From the NCBI RefSeq assembly GCF_042663225.1, contig NZ_JBHTAA010000014.1, positions 34,040 to 98,039 of the forward strand: 64,000 nt of DNA, read 5' to 3'. The notes under the pieces were generated by a model. The model searched no databases and was not told the DNA's origin. It was given only the letters and a program-made list of their open reading frames with translations. Below are positions 15,501-24,967 of this stretch, piece after piece (the stretch's first letter is position 1; each line of letters opens with the position of its first letter). The position numbers and the translations under genes are program-made. This DNA is from Haloferax namakaokahaiae (GTDB lineage: Archaea; Halobacteriota; Halobacteria; Halobacteriales; Haloferacaceae).

Positions 15501-18500
15501 GTCAAGACGCTCAACAACTCTCGGCTGGCAACGAGATGCCGTGCCACTGGGATGATAACGAAGTTGACCACTTCATCACCTCGGAAGCACACACGGCGAC
15601 GAAGACGCCCGAACAATTCAAAGAAACCCACGTCGACATCGACCGTATTTGGGCCGATACGCTGACTCCCCTCGGCGTTTCTGGCGACTTCGTCACCCAG
15701 GAAGACGTACTCGAATCAATCACAGATTCCAACCTCAATGACCCGAATCGAATCTTCATCGTTCGCGGTGAACCCGGTTCCGGGAAGAGCCAACTCTGTG
15801 AGTGGACGAAGTACCAAATCAACGGCTTTGGTGAAGACGACGACGGTATCGAGGACTACGTTGCACTTCACGTGTCCCGAAGCCAGACTCAGATGGAACA
15901 GATCATCGACGTTCTCACCGAACCACTCGACGTTGATACTGACGTCAGAAACATTCAGGGGAGTGACCCCTACGATCTGGCCGAACCTATCGCGGGACTC
16001 CTTCGTGGGTACTGGTCGACCAGTCTTCTCACGGATGAAGAACTGCGTGAACTCACCGAAGAGCGTGACGACGGAACGGACCTCCGTGACATATTCGCCG
16101 AGAATATTCGAGACTACCAGGAGGCTCTGGAGTCCCGCGACGAGAATCCGGACTTCAAACTCCTCACCCGAGATAACTACCGCGACCTGCGTCTGACTCT
16201 GAGCTTCGGCGACAAGTTACGAGAGGAGAGTGAGTTGATTTTCCCTGCGCTGAAGAACCAAGCTCACGAGTATCTCTCGAACAACCTCGTAGGCAACTTC
16301 AAAGAGCAACTCCAGGAGTACTCTGAACTGTACCAGGAGAAAGGTATCCGACCGGTCCTCATCTGCGAAGACCTGACCACGTTCTCCGTCCTGAAGGAGC
16401 AACTTCTCGACCACATCTTCGAACTGAGTAGTAGTCACTACGACATCGTCCTCGGATGGACAATCGGGTGGGAACAGGATAACATCGACGACGCGATGAC
16501 CCGTTCGGATGCGGCCACGTACATGAAAGGCCGATCCGAGGGGTACCTGACGATGACCGACGAGAATGGCGCGGCGTACTTCCTCGACGACGACGTCTCC
16601 GTCGAACTCACTCGGTCGTACCTCAACGCAATCAAGCGCCACTCCACCATCGAACCAGCGCCCGACGATGTCGAAGACGCCTTCGACGGATTGTACCCAT
16701 TCAACGAGCGGTTCGTCCACGTCGCCTACCGTCAACTGAACGACGAGGGGAGTGACCGCAAGACACCACGACTGCTCCTGCTTCGTGTCGTAAAACACTG
16801 TCTGAAGTCGTCTTGGCCGCCTTACGAGGCGATGAAGTCGAATTCATTCGTCGATACCCCTACCTTCGGGATCGACATGAAGTACGACCAGATCTATTTG
16901 GATCTCAGCCGCTGGTACGGTGTTCCTGTCGAAGGTGGTGTCGGTGTCAAGGTCGGTATCTTCGAGACCTTTGGAATCGACCTCCCTGACAGCGACGTGG
17001 CACCATTAAAGGGTGACTACGTCGTGTTCGATAAGGGTAAGGGAAGTGATTTCCGCCAGAAAATAAATAACCCGCCCACACCTGACCACGGTCTCGTGGA
17101 TGACGAGGAAGACGAAAGTGAGGGTGATAGCGATGGAGAGACCGATAGTGAAGAACAGGACGATAGCGGAACAGACCACGACGACGAAGACGATGACGTA
17201 ACGGTCATTGACCAACCTGAACTCTCAGAGGAGGAGCGTGAGTTTGAGCGCAAATATCAGGAGTTCCAAGACTGGGTAAAAAACGGCGAAGAGTACCCCA
17301 GCTCAGACACGCTCTACGATGGTGCAGTTGAAGCTCTCGAACGCTGGCACGACCCGACACGCCTCAGTAACCCAAATGCATCGACACGGTCCGCAAGTGC
17401 GATCTACTACGCGCGGGGAGACAACGTTCCGGTATCGATTCAAGGTGACCAGCAGCGGCAGTCGAACATCGACATCGAACTCAAGTGGGGTACAGACAAC
17501 GTTGACCTCTACTACCCGATGCTTGATTACGGTCTCTTTGGGATGTTCGACGCCAGAGATACCAACTTCGACCGACTTAGGGCGTGGGCTGATACAAACG
17601 TGGCGCAGTTCAAGCGTGAAATGCGTCAGGAGGTCGAAGGCTGCCTTCCAGAGGGTCTTACTATCGAGAAAACGCTCGTACTGGCACAGTTCTTCCTTGT
17701 CAACGCTGCACAGGGGAAAGAGGTCGAAGGCGATGAGATTCCCGCTGAACTTGTCTTCGAAGAGTACGATGCGAATCAGCCGTACGGGAATCCAATAATA
17801 GAGGAACTTGACCGTACTAGTGCGTTCGGTCAGGCCTTCAACAACCTAACCACGCATTCGAGCGACATCAACGACCTCATCGAGGGCTTCTTCCTCTTCA
17901 AGTCGAACGTCGTTGACCACGACCGTCTGGCAGAAGCACGGCGAGAGGTCGCTGCCGACTTCGAAACTCACGTCGACGACGCGATGATGATTGACGCAGG
18001 TGACCTGCCCGACGCGTATAAAATCGGTTCAACTCATAATCAAGCGAGTACCAAGGTTTCAGCGCTGTTTGGTAGCATTTCCGACTATGCGGCCGAACTC
18101 CAGCGACTCACTGCCGAGGAAGACGCTTCGCACATTCAGACCGCTCTCAAACCCGTCGAGCGGTGGTACGACGGCAGTCACACGGTTAACGACCTTGCTG
18201 AGTGGTTCGAGACGCTATACAAGTGTGCAGGTGCGATGGACGTACCAATCAAACCGACCTACGAGGATGCCTACCAGACCCTCACTGACTCACCCGAGGA
18301 CGTGAAGCTCACGCCCTTCGGGAAGGACGTCAAGCGGTTCCAGAGCATGGACGATGCGACCGGTGTGACGCTCGTCGCTCGATTGCACGACTTCGCTCGC
18401 AGTCGCCACGGACAGCGTGCGTGGAAGATATACGAGGCGTTGGACTCACTCATCAGCGATCTCCAAGGGAAGGAACACTCTACTGGTGCTGACCTCGAAC

Positions 18501-18580
18501 ACAGAATCAAGCAACTCAGTGAGTACTCCGAGTACGAGCAGAAACGGCAGGAAATCAACAACATCACGGAGGATCTGTAA
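15497..18580 (+). CDS. DISARM-like operon gene 3, large P-loop ATPase
   Basis: 1,027 aa. Walker A GEPGSGKS spans residues 91-98 and a Walker B-like LICEDLTTF carries E291-D292, followed by a strand ending in a GW pair (IVLGWTIGWEQ). This is the arrangement of AAA+/STAND-type NTPases and recalls BrxC/PglY-class ATPases of phage defence systems. A very acidic, Ser/Asp/Glu-rich linker (about 534-570) separates the ATPase from a helical C-terminal half of about 450 residues. ATP-driven control of the helicase/nuclease parts is inferred. The start overlaps gene 2 by ATGA. It is not homologous by motif to the DEAD helicases downstream. Confidence 0.75.
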   Translation: MSQDAQQLSAGNEMPCHWDDNEVDHFITSEAHTATKTPEQFKETHVDIDRIWADTLTPLGVSGDFVTQEDVLESITDSNLNDPNRIFIVRGEPGSGKSQLCEWTKYQINGFGEDDDGIEDYVALHVSRSQTQMEQIIDVLTEPLDVDTDVRNIQGSDPYDLAEPIAGLLRGYWSTSLLTDEELRELTEERDDGTDLRDIFAENIRDYQEALESRDENPDFKLLTRDNYRDLRLTLSFGDKLREESELIFPALKNQAHEYLSNNLVGNFKEQLQEYSELYQEKGIRPVLICEDLTTFSVLKEQLLDHIFELSSSHYDIVLGWTIGWEQDNIDDAMTRSDAATYMKGRSEGYLTMTDENGAAYFLDDDVSVELTRSYLNAIKRHSTIEPAPDDVEDAFDGLYPFNERFVHVAYRQLNDEGSDRKTPRLLLLRVVKHCLKSSWPPYEAMKSNSFVDTPTFGIDMKYDQIYLDLSRWYGVPVEGGVGVKVGIFETFGIDLPDSDVAPLKGDYVVFDKGKGSDFRQKINNPPTPDHGLVDDEEDESEGDSDGETDSEEQDDSGTDHDDEDDDVTVIDQPELSEEEREFERKYQEFQDWVKNGEEYPSSDTLYDGAVEALERWHDPTRLSNPNASTRSASAIYYARGDNVPVSIQGDQQRQSNIDIELKWGTDNVDLYYPMLDYGLFGMFDARDTNFDRLRAWADTNVAQFKREMRQEVEGCLPEGLTIEKTLVLAQFFLVNAAQGKEVEGDEIPAELVFEEYDANQPYGNPIIEELDRTSAFGQAFNNLTTHSSDINDLIEGFFLFKSNVVDHDRLAEARREVAADFETHVDDAMMIDAGDLPDAYKIGSTHNQASTKVSALFGSISDYAAELQRLTAEEDASHIQTALKPVERWYDGSHTVNDLAEWFETLYKCAGAMDVPIKPTYEDAYQTLTDSPEDVKLTPFGKDVKRFQSMDDATGVTLVARLHDFARSRHGQRAWKIYEALDSLISDLQGKEHSTGADLEHRIKQLSEYSEYEQKRQEINNITEDL

Positions 18581-18582
18581 CA

Positions 18583-19410
18583 ATGTCCAGCACTCAGTCG
18601 TTACTAACTGTCGTTCAGGCCCTCGAAGACAAGGCCAAGAAACACAAGCAAGCGGAGAACACCCAGTTCCACGTCTCGGTTGCCCGGCACAACATCCGCG
18701 AAGTAAATCGTGAACTCGACAAGCTCATCTCGAGCCTTGGGGATCTTCGGTACTACAAGACGGTCCTCGAGGGTGCCTTCGATGGCTCGGCACCGACTAT
18801 GACTGGTAGCGCCTCACAGGCCGCAAAGAAGGCTATCGAGACAACACAAGACGACTTACTGGGTAACATCCAGAGTAACGAGATGGACGGCGACGTTGAT
18901 CTCGAAGAAAGCGGGGGTAGTGGTAACCCGGAAGTCCAACTGACTCCCGAAGTTGAGAAACAAATCGGACATATTCGGTCGGCGAAACGTCAGGTCGACA
19001 ACGTCACCGAAACTATCGAGAGTCGACTCAAGTCGGAGCGAAAAGAGTGGAGTACAAAGGTAGGTGCGGCCGAAGAACTGCAAAAGATTCTCGGTGGCCA
19101 CAATAGCGACTTCTCGAGTACGCTCAACCACATGCACCAACTTCTGACTCGAGAGTTAATGGATTCGAGTGGGTCTGCATCGAACTTCGTCTCTCAGTGG
19201 AAGAACGCAGTCAGAAACTGGGAGCAGCATCAGTCACTCCAGAGCTTCGACGACTTCCAAGCGAAACACAATCTCTCGGACTCGACCATCGAGGACGTGA
19301 AGACACTCAGCAAGTCCCAAAAGCTCACCTTGGCTGATGTCTCGCTTGATTCCCTCAAGGAGATGAAGCGCGTCGATGAACTCGAATCAGCGGTTGAACT
19401 GAGCCTCTAA
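18583..19410 (+). CDS. DISARM-like operon gene 4, helical/coiled-coil protein
   Basis: 275 aa, two bases after the ATPase stop and two before the helicase start. Long charged helices dominate (VVQALEDKAKKHKQAEN, NIREVNRELDKLISSLG, HIRSAKRQVDNVTETIESRL) with a Gly/Ser-rich acidic break near residue 105-120. There is no enzyme motif. The position between ATPase and helicase suggests an adaptor or clamp subunit. Not recognised as a known family. Confidence 0.7.
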   Translation: MSSTQSLLTVVQALEDKAKKHKQAENTQFHVSVARHNIREVNRELDKLISSLGDLRYYKTVLEGAFDGSAPTMTGSASQAAKKAIETTQDDLLGNIQSNEMDGDVDLEESGGSGNPEVQLTPEVEKQIGHIRSAKRQVDNVTETIESRLKSERKEWSTKVGAAEELQKILGGHNSDFSSTLNHMHQLLTRELMDSSGSASNFVSQWKNAVRNWEQHQSLQSFDDFQAKHNLSDSTIEDVKTLSKSQKLTLADVSLDSLKEMKRVDELESAVELSL

Positions 19411-19412
19411 CA

Positions 19413-22400
19413 ATGAAAGACCCCGTCGCCCACGCAGAGCAGATGCAGGAAGCTTACCACGACTACTTCATCGGTCGTGGTGGGCGTGCGGCACGTAGCG
19501 TCGCCAATCGACTCGTCGAGGGTGAGGACGACCTGACGGGAATACGTGGACCGTATCTCCAGGCTCTGGACATCCCGAACTGGAGCACCCGCTCGTGGAC
19601 CGCTTTCGCCCGGTCGGCACGCCTCGAACCACACATCCGTCGTGCCTTCTCGCAAATCGGTTTCGAGCGATTGTACGACTTCCAGGAGCGCAGCATCGAG
19701 GCAATCCTCGAAGGCGACGATACCGTCATCACGGCCGCAACGGGACGGGGGAAGACCGAAGCATGGCTCATTCCGATTCTCAACCGCATCCTCGAAGACA
19801 AGCGGTACGGCAAGGACGATGACGAGAATAGCGTCAAAGCCACGCTCATCTACCCAACGAAGGCGCTCGCACAGGACCAACTGAAGCGTCTCCTTCAGTA
19901 CCTCTACCTCATCAACAAACAACTGAAGTCAGAACAGCAAATCACGGTCGGCATCTACGACGGTGATACGCCGCGAAACGTCAGTGAATCGGGGTCCGAG
20001 GGATACCTCAACGCGACGTTCCGTCACTTCGAATGTCCCGGATACAACGACGAACTCGCCAAGTGCCAAGACTGTGGTGGCGGTGTCCGAATTCGGAATA
20101 CGGGTTCCAGGTTCAAACTCATCCCTGAAAAGGCGAAGTGTGAGGACGATGATCCGAACGACGTCCCGCTCGACTTCCTGCGTCTAACGAAGTACGACAT
20201 CCTCGAGAACGGTGTCGACATCTTACTCACTAACCCGGACACGATCAATTACCGACTCATCAACACCAATGCCGAGGACGAACACGAACGGTTCATCTAT
20301 GAACCCGAATTCCTCGTGTTCGACGAGGTTCACACCTACGACGGCTTGTTCGGGAGTTACACCTCGACGCTGATGAAGCGGGTTCAGTCGCTGCGGGATG
20401 AACGCGGTATCGAAGACCTGCAACTCATCGCGAGCAGTGCAACCGTCGAGAACGACGTCGAACTGTTCCAGAAAGTGAGTGGTGCTGTCGACGTCAAGCA
20501 GGTGAGCGAGTCACCACGTGAGCTCGATGGGTCCGTTCCAACCGAGGTCCCAGAGGAACTAACGTCGCACAGTTTGACCGTCGACCAAATTTTGCGGGCA
20601 ACGGCAGACTCCGACGATGAAGTTCTTGGACTTCGCGGATTCGACTACACACTCGATGATTCGTCGAGTTACGACCGTGACCGGCGCGAGACTCTGGTTA
20701 GCGATGCCCTCTTCGACCATCTCACCGAGGCTGAAGACGATTCGGGAGCACAGGTTGTTCGATACGTCCACCAGTTACTGTACAACGAACCCCTCACGCG
20801 TTCGGATCTACACGACACGCTAGCCACGGCGCTTGACCTCGATGCTGAGGAAACGTCGACATTGGTGTCTAACGTCCGCACGCTCGGTGAGTTCTCGGGT
20901 ATGCTGGAGAACCGAAGCCACGTGTTTTCCTGGCCAATTGATGGCTTCTACACGTGCCCGTCGTGTGATGCGGCGTATCGGTCACCACAAGACGGTTGTC
21001 GAGAGTGTGGGTTCGGCTTCGTAACGCGAACCACCTACTGTCGACACTGTAGTGACGAGCATCTCGTCGCGTGGTACTGCCCGAGTTGTGACCAACTGGA
21101 GCCATACACACCGACTGAGCATGGCACGGTGGACCAGGATGAGGTCCACATCTGTCGACGGTGCGAGTCAGCCCGTGATGATCCCGTTCAGATGGTACGA
21201 ACGACGTTCCAACCGTTCCTCGAGTGCCTCGATTGCGAGCATCAATCAGAGCGAACGACGAATCTCGAATGTCGGGACTGCGGTTCTAAGACCGTCATGA
21301 CCGACGCTGAGACGTTCACCTGTATCAATCCACAATGCGGGGCGACACACGAACCTGAGCATGTCTGCACTCACTGCGAAGGCACTGACTTCGAAGTAAG
21401 CACAACTGGCGGTCAGTTCGACTGTCCTGACTGCGGGAGGACCTACGACCGGACAGAAGACGCTCCCGTCCACTGTGTTGATTGTGGCTCCAGTATCACG
21501 CCGACACGGTTCCTTCCGTGGGTTTGCACAAACGATGACTGCGACCGAGTTCACTTCGAGAGTGACCCTAATCAGTGCGACTGCGGAGAGTCATCGTTTG
21601 TAAAGCGCGGACTCTTCGAAATACGACATGACCATCACTGTCGGTCGTGTGACACAGCGTTCTTGGGTGACGAGGGGTGCGACTGCGATAATCCGGACGT
21701 TCATCCTCGGACTGGTCACCACCAGGCGTACAAGACAGTCGATACCCACGGTTGGATTCACAACATGAGTTCGCAACCGTCGGCCGTCCCGTGTCCGCAT
21801 AGATATGCCCGGTACGAGATTGGCCGTCGGTTCGACGAACTGATGCGTGGACCGAGTAACCTCGCGGTGACGACTTCACAGTACATGCTGCGAGCAGTCG
21901 CTGACGAAGAAGGCCAGCAAGCAGCGAAACTCCTCTCGTTCGCTGACTCCCACCGCGACATGAAAGAGCTCAGTCGGGACTTCTCTGAGCCAGAAGTGGA
22001 AACGTTACTGGACCAACTCCTGATTGAGAGTGCATCGTCCAATGACGATGGCAACCAATGGATTCGCTTCGACCGTGTCCTCGAACGTGCAGACGAGACC
22101 GTCGACAGGGTCAACGATGAATTAGAACCTCCACAAGTTGCGCGGAGAGTCGAGTTCAATCTCAAATCACGATTGAAGGGCCAGCCCCGGAAAAGGTGGG
22201 ACGACGATAATGCGCTCCGAGACCGACTGTCTCGTCGTGCACTCAAGCACACCTACAGTCAGCGATTGGGCGAACGAGATGGCTCTCTCGCCGAATCTGG
22301 CCTCCTCGACGTCCGTCTCACCGTAGGTTTGAACGAACTCGAGAATGACGAGCGCGCCATCGTCCGCGAACTTGCGGACGAAGGCAACGACTATCGGGTC

Positions 22401-24941
22401 GAAAAGTTCGACTCACCGAGTCCTGACCGACCCGCTGCAGACGTTGTCGAAGCGTTAGTCGACCGGGGAATCCTTGAGTACGGTCACTCTGAAGACTATG
22501 TCTCATTTGACCCATCCGCACTCGAGGTGACGGTCTCTGGTGACGGAGACGCCATCCGATTCGACCCCGACAAAGAGCGATACTACACGACGCTACAGCA
22601 CCAGTTCGGCTTAGACACTCAGTCGACTGTCCGTTCAGGTGCATCACTCTCGGACAGAGCGGGGGTTTCGCATCCTCGGTTCACACAACGAGCACACCGT
22701 GCCGAATACTCTCGAACACGGATCCTAATCTCCGAGGAGTATCTGGGGACAACTGACAAACGTAAGCGCCGTGAGTTGGAGTATCTCTTCCGTGAGGAGA
22801 ACTACCCCCACCATCTCTCGTCGGGCCCAACGATGGAACTTGGTGTCGACATCGGCGCACTCGACGCGCTCCTCCTGTACGGGACGCCCCCAAACATGAA
22901 CGCGTACCTCCAGCGAGTTGGGCGTGCCGGGCGTAGTTCACACTCGTCGATGGTTCATTCCGTCAGCCAACGGAACCCCATCGATTACTACTACTACGAC
23001 CACCCTGCAGAGCTCATCGACGCGGAACCCACACCGGTGCCGCTCAACGAGCACAACGAGGAGGTCCTCCGCGTCTCGCTTTCGTGGGCCGTCTTCGACT
23101 ACGTTGCGGCTCACTTCACCATCCCGTGGGACGTTAGTCGACACGGCCGCGCACGCTCTATCGATGGTGGTGACACCTACCACCGGCGTAGCATGCTTGA
23201 CACCACCGCACGCGAGGACGCTAGTAAGTTGACTCACGTGATGTCACTCAACGCCGACACATTGTCTCTCAGTGAGGTGGACTCGAAGCTCGAAATCCTC
23301 GGTGAGGTTGTCGAAGACCACGAGCATGATATCGCCGGCTATCTGGAGTCGCTACTTGACTATCGGTACTGCGAGGAGTGTGAACGCCGATACGCTACTG
23401 AAGACGACAGAGAAGTCTGTGAACGGAGTGACTGTGACGGAACAATCCGATACGCTCAAGACCAATTTGGCCACCTCGTCGACAACGCCCTCGAGAACTT
23501 CGACGAGCGTTACATCAGCGGTTATCGAGAGTACAGACACTCGCTCGAAGACGAGCTTGCTGATCTGAAACGGCGGAACCAGAAATTGCGACGGACACAG
23601 CAGCGTGGCGGGTCTGAAGAGCGCGGTCGCATCATGCGAGAACGGCGCGGTCTCCAGGACCGAATCGAGGTGCTCGACGACTATCTGTCCGACTTGGGCC
23701 GGTCGAGCTACTTCGACTTCCTCAGAGAGTCACGCGAAAGCAAGTACGACTTCTCTATGAGAAGTGTTGCCACCACGGCTGGGCTGACGTTGGTTGATGA
23801 GGGATACGACCGGCGTAATGTCGGTGACCAGGGGAGTGGGCGTGCGATGCAGATGGCGCTTTCCGAACTCCACCCTGGAGCAGCCTATCTCGATGGTGGT
23901 GAAACGTATACTGTATCTCGCGTTCGCCTCGATGACAAGGCAGGATCCGACCTTCGTGAAGCAGTAAGTGGGGCAACAGAGGGTGAGCACTTAGCAGAGG
24001 AACTGGTTTGCCCTGCGTGTCATACCTCGTATAATCTCGATGCTCAGGTATGCGACTGCGAGACCGACGCGCCACTCAAGGGACGGCGACTCGCGATGCT
24101 CGACTCCGTCGAAGCATATCACGACAACCTCAAACTGACTTCGGAAGGCGACGAAGCACGATATCTCCACAACGAACCGAACAACCAGGTGCAAAACACC
24201 TACGCTGAGCGTGAGACGTCGATTCTCGACTTCGACCCGAACCGGATATTCGAGCTTCAGTCTGCCGATGGAGAGCGACTTGGAACACTCGAGTACGGCG
24301 ACTACTCGGTACTCCTCCACACCAAGAGCTACAAGACGAAGTACAAGTCCGGCGAGGTCGACCCCCGAGAGACACTCTTCGAGGTCTGTGGGGAAGAGAA
24401 CTGTCCAGGTGTCATCTACCGCGACGACGACGATGAACGCCGATGCAGTGCCGACCCCGACCACTTCCCTGACGGACGAGGTGTAGATTCCGAGTTCATC
24501 CGACTGGGATACCAGTACAACACGCAGGGTGTTCGTATCGATCTCGCTGACCGGGACTTGTCCCACACACTTGCTCACGGAATTCGGGTTGCACTACAGT
24601 ATCTTGGAGGCGTGAACATTCGTGACCTCGCCGAGCACGTCGGCGAAGAGCGTGTTGACGTCTTCGAGTCCCAAGAAGGCGGATCCGACGTCGCACGACT
24701 CCTCTTCGAGCAGACCGATGGCGAGTTCAAATCATTCGCCCGCGGGCTTGGACTCATGCGTGACCAGTTCGATTGTGACTGTGAGAATGGCTGCCCGTCT
24801 TGTCTGTATCAATATGGGTGTGACCTCAGAAACGATCAGCGCTCGTTCGACCGTGAGCGTCTCCGCGAGATCCTCGCAGGGGGTGATATGACTATTCGAA
24901 CAATTGAGAACCACGAACCCGACGAACAGTTCGCGAACTAA
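19413..24941 (+). CDS. DISARM-like operon gene 5, DEAD/DEAH helicase with zinc ribbons and DUF1998-type C-terminus
   Basis: 1,842 aa. The N-terminal RecA domain has motif I ATGRGKT (A109-T115), YPTKALAQDQ, NPDTINYRL, motif II DEVH (304-307) and motif III SSAT (~341). A cysteine-rich insert of ~250 residues (about 514-762) holds many CxxC pairs (CPSC, CRECG, CRHC, CLDC, CPDCG, CVDCG) forming several zinc ribbons. The second RecA domain has STGP-type MELGVDIG and motif VI QRVGRAGR (~1167). The C-terminus has the cysteine cluster CDCENGCPSCLYQYGC of DUF1998/MrfA proteins. MrfA-like and DrmA/DrmB proteins translocate on DNA; the enzyme here would be the motor. It is a paralogue of the next gene. 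Confidence 0.88.
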   Translation: MKDPVAHAEQMQEAYHDYFIGRGGRAARSVANRLVEGEDDLTGIRGPYLQALDIPNWSTRSWTAFARSARLEPHIRRAFSQIGFERLYDFQERSIEAILEGDDTVITAATGRGKTEAWLIPILNRILEDKRYGKDDDENSVKATLIYPTKALAQDQLKRLLQYLYLINKQLKSEQQITVGIYDGDTPRNVSESGSEGYLNATFRHFECPGYNDELAKCQDCGGGVRIRNTGSRFKLIPEKAKCEDDDPNDVPLDFLRLTKYDILENGVDILLTNPDTINYRLINTNAEDEHERFIYEPEFLVFDEVHTYDGLFGSYTSTLMKRVQSLRDERGIEDLQLIASSATVENDVELFQKVSGAVDVKQVSESPRELDGSVPTEVPEELTSHSLTVDQILRATADSDDEVLGLRGFDYTLDDSSSYDRDRRETLVSDALFDHLTEAEDDSGAQVVRYVHQLLYNEPLTRSDLHDTLATALDLDAEETSTLVSNVRTLGEFSGMLENRSHVFSWPIDGFYTCPSCDAAYRSPQDGCRECGFGFVTRTTYCRHCSDEHLVAWYCPSCDQLEPYTPTEHGTVDQDEVHICRRCESARDDPVQMVRTTFQPFLECLDCEHQSERTTNLECRDCGSKTVMTDAETFTCINPQCGATHEPEHVCTHCEGTDFEVSTTGGQFDCPDCGRTYDRTEDAPVHCVDCGSSITPTRFLPWVCTNDDCDRVHFESDPNQCDCGESSFVKRGLFEIRHDHHCRSCDTAFLGDEGCDCDNPDVHPRTGHHQAYKTVDTHGWIHNMSSQPSAVPCPHRYARYEIGRRFDELMRGPSNLAVTTSQYMLRAVADEEGQQAAKLLSFADSHRDMKELSRDFSEPEVETLLDQLLIESASSNDDGNQWIRFDRVLERADETVDRVNDELEPPQVARRVEFNLKSRLKGQPRKRWDDDNALRDRLSRRALKHTYSQRLGERDGSLAESGLLDVRLTVGLNELENDERAIVRELADEGNDYRVEKFDSPSPDRPAADVVEALVDRGILEYGHSEDYVSFDPSALEVTVSGDGDAIRFDPDKERYYTTLQHQFGLDTQSTVRSGASLSDRAGVSHPRFTQRAHRAEYSRTRILISEEYLGTTDKRKRRELEYLFREENYPHHLSSGPTMELGVDIGALDALLLYGTPPNMNAYLQRVGRAGRSSHSSMVHSVSQRNPIDYYYYDHPAELIDAEPTPVPLNEHNEEVLRVSLSWAVFDYVAAHFTIPWDVSRHGRARSIDGGDTYHRRSMLDTTAREDASKLTHVMSLNADTLSLSEVDSKLEILGEVVEDHEHDIAGYLESLLDYRYCEECERRYATEDDREVCERSDCDGTIRYAQDQFGHLVDNALENFDERYISGYREYRHSLEDELADLKRRNQKLRRTQQRGGSEERGRIMRERRGLQDRIEVLDDYLSDLGRSSYFDFLRESRESKYDFSMRSVATTAGLTLVDEGYDRRNVGDQGSGRAMQMALSELHPGAAYLDGGETYTVSRVRLDDKAGSDLREAVSGATEGEHLAEELVCPACHTSYNLDAQVCDCETDAPLKGRRLAMLDSVEAYHDNLKLTSEGDEARYLHNEPNNQVQNTYAERETSILDFDPNRIFELQSADGERLGTLEYGDYSVLLHTKSYKTKYKSGEVDPRETLFEVCGEENCPGVIYRDDDDERRCSADPDHFPDGRGVDSEFIRLGYQYNTQGVRIDLADRDLSHTLAHGIRVALQYLGGVNIRDLAEHVGEERVDVFESQEGGSDVARLLFEQTDGEFKSFARGLGLMRDQFDCDCENGCPSCLYQYGCDLRNDQRSFDRERLREILAGGDMTIRTIENHEPDEQFAN

Positions 24942-24967
24942 CCAACATCCCACACACATTGCCACCG

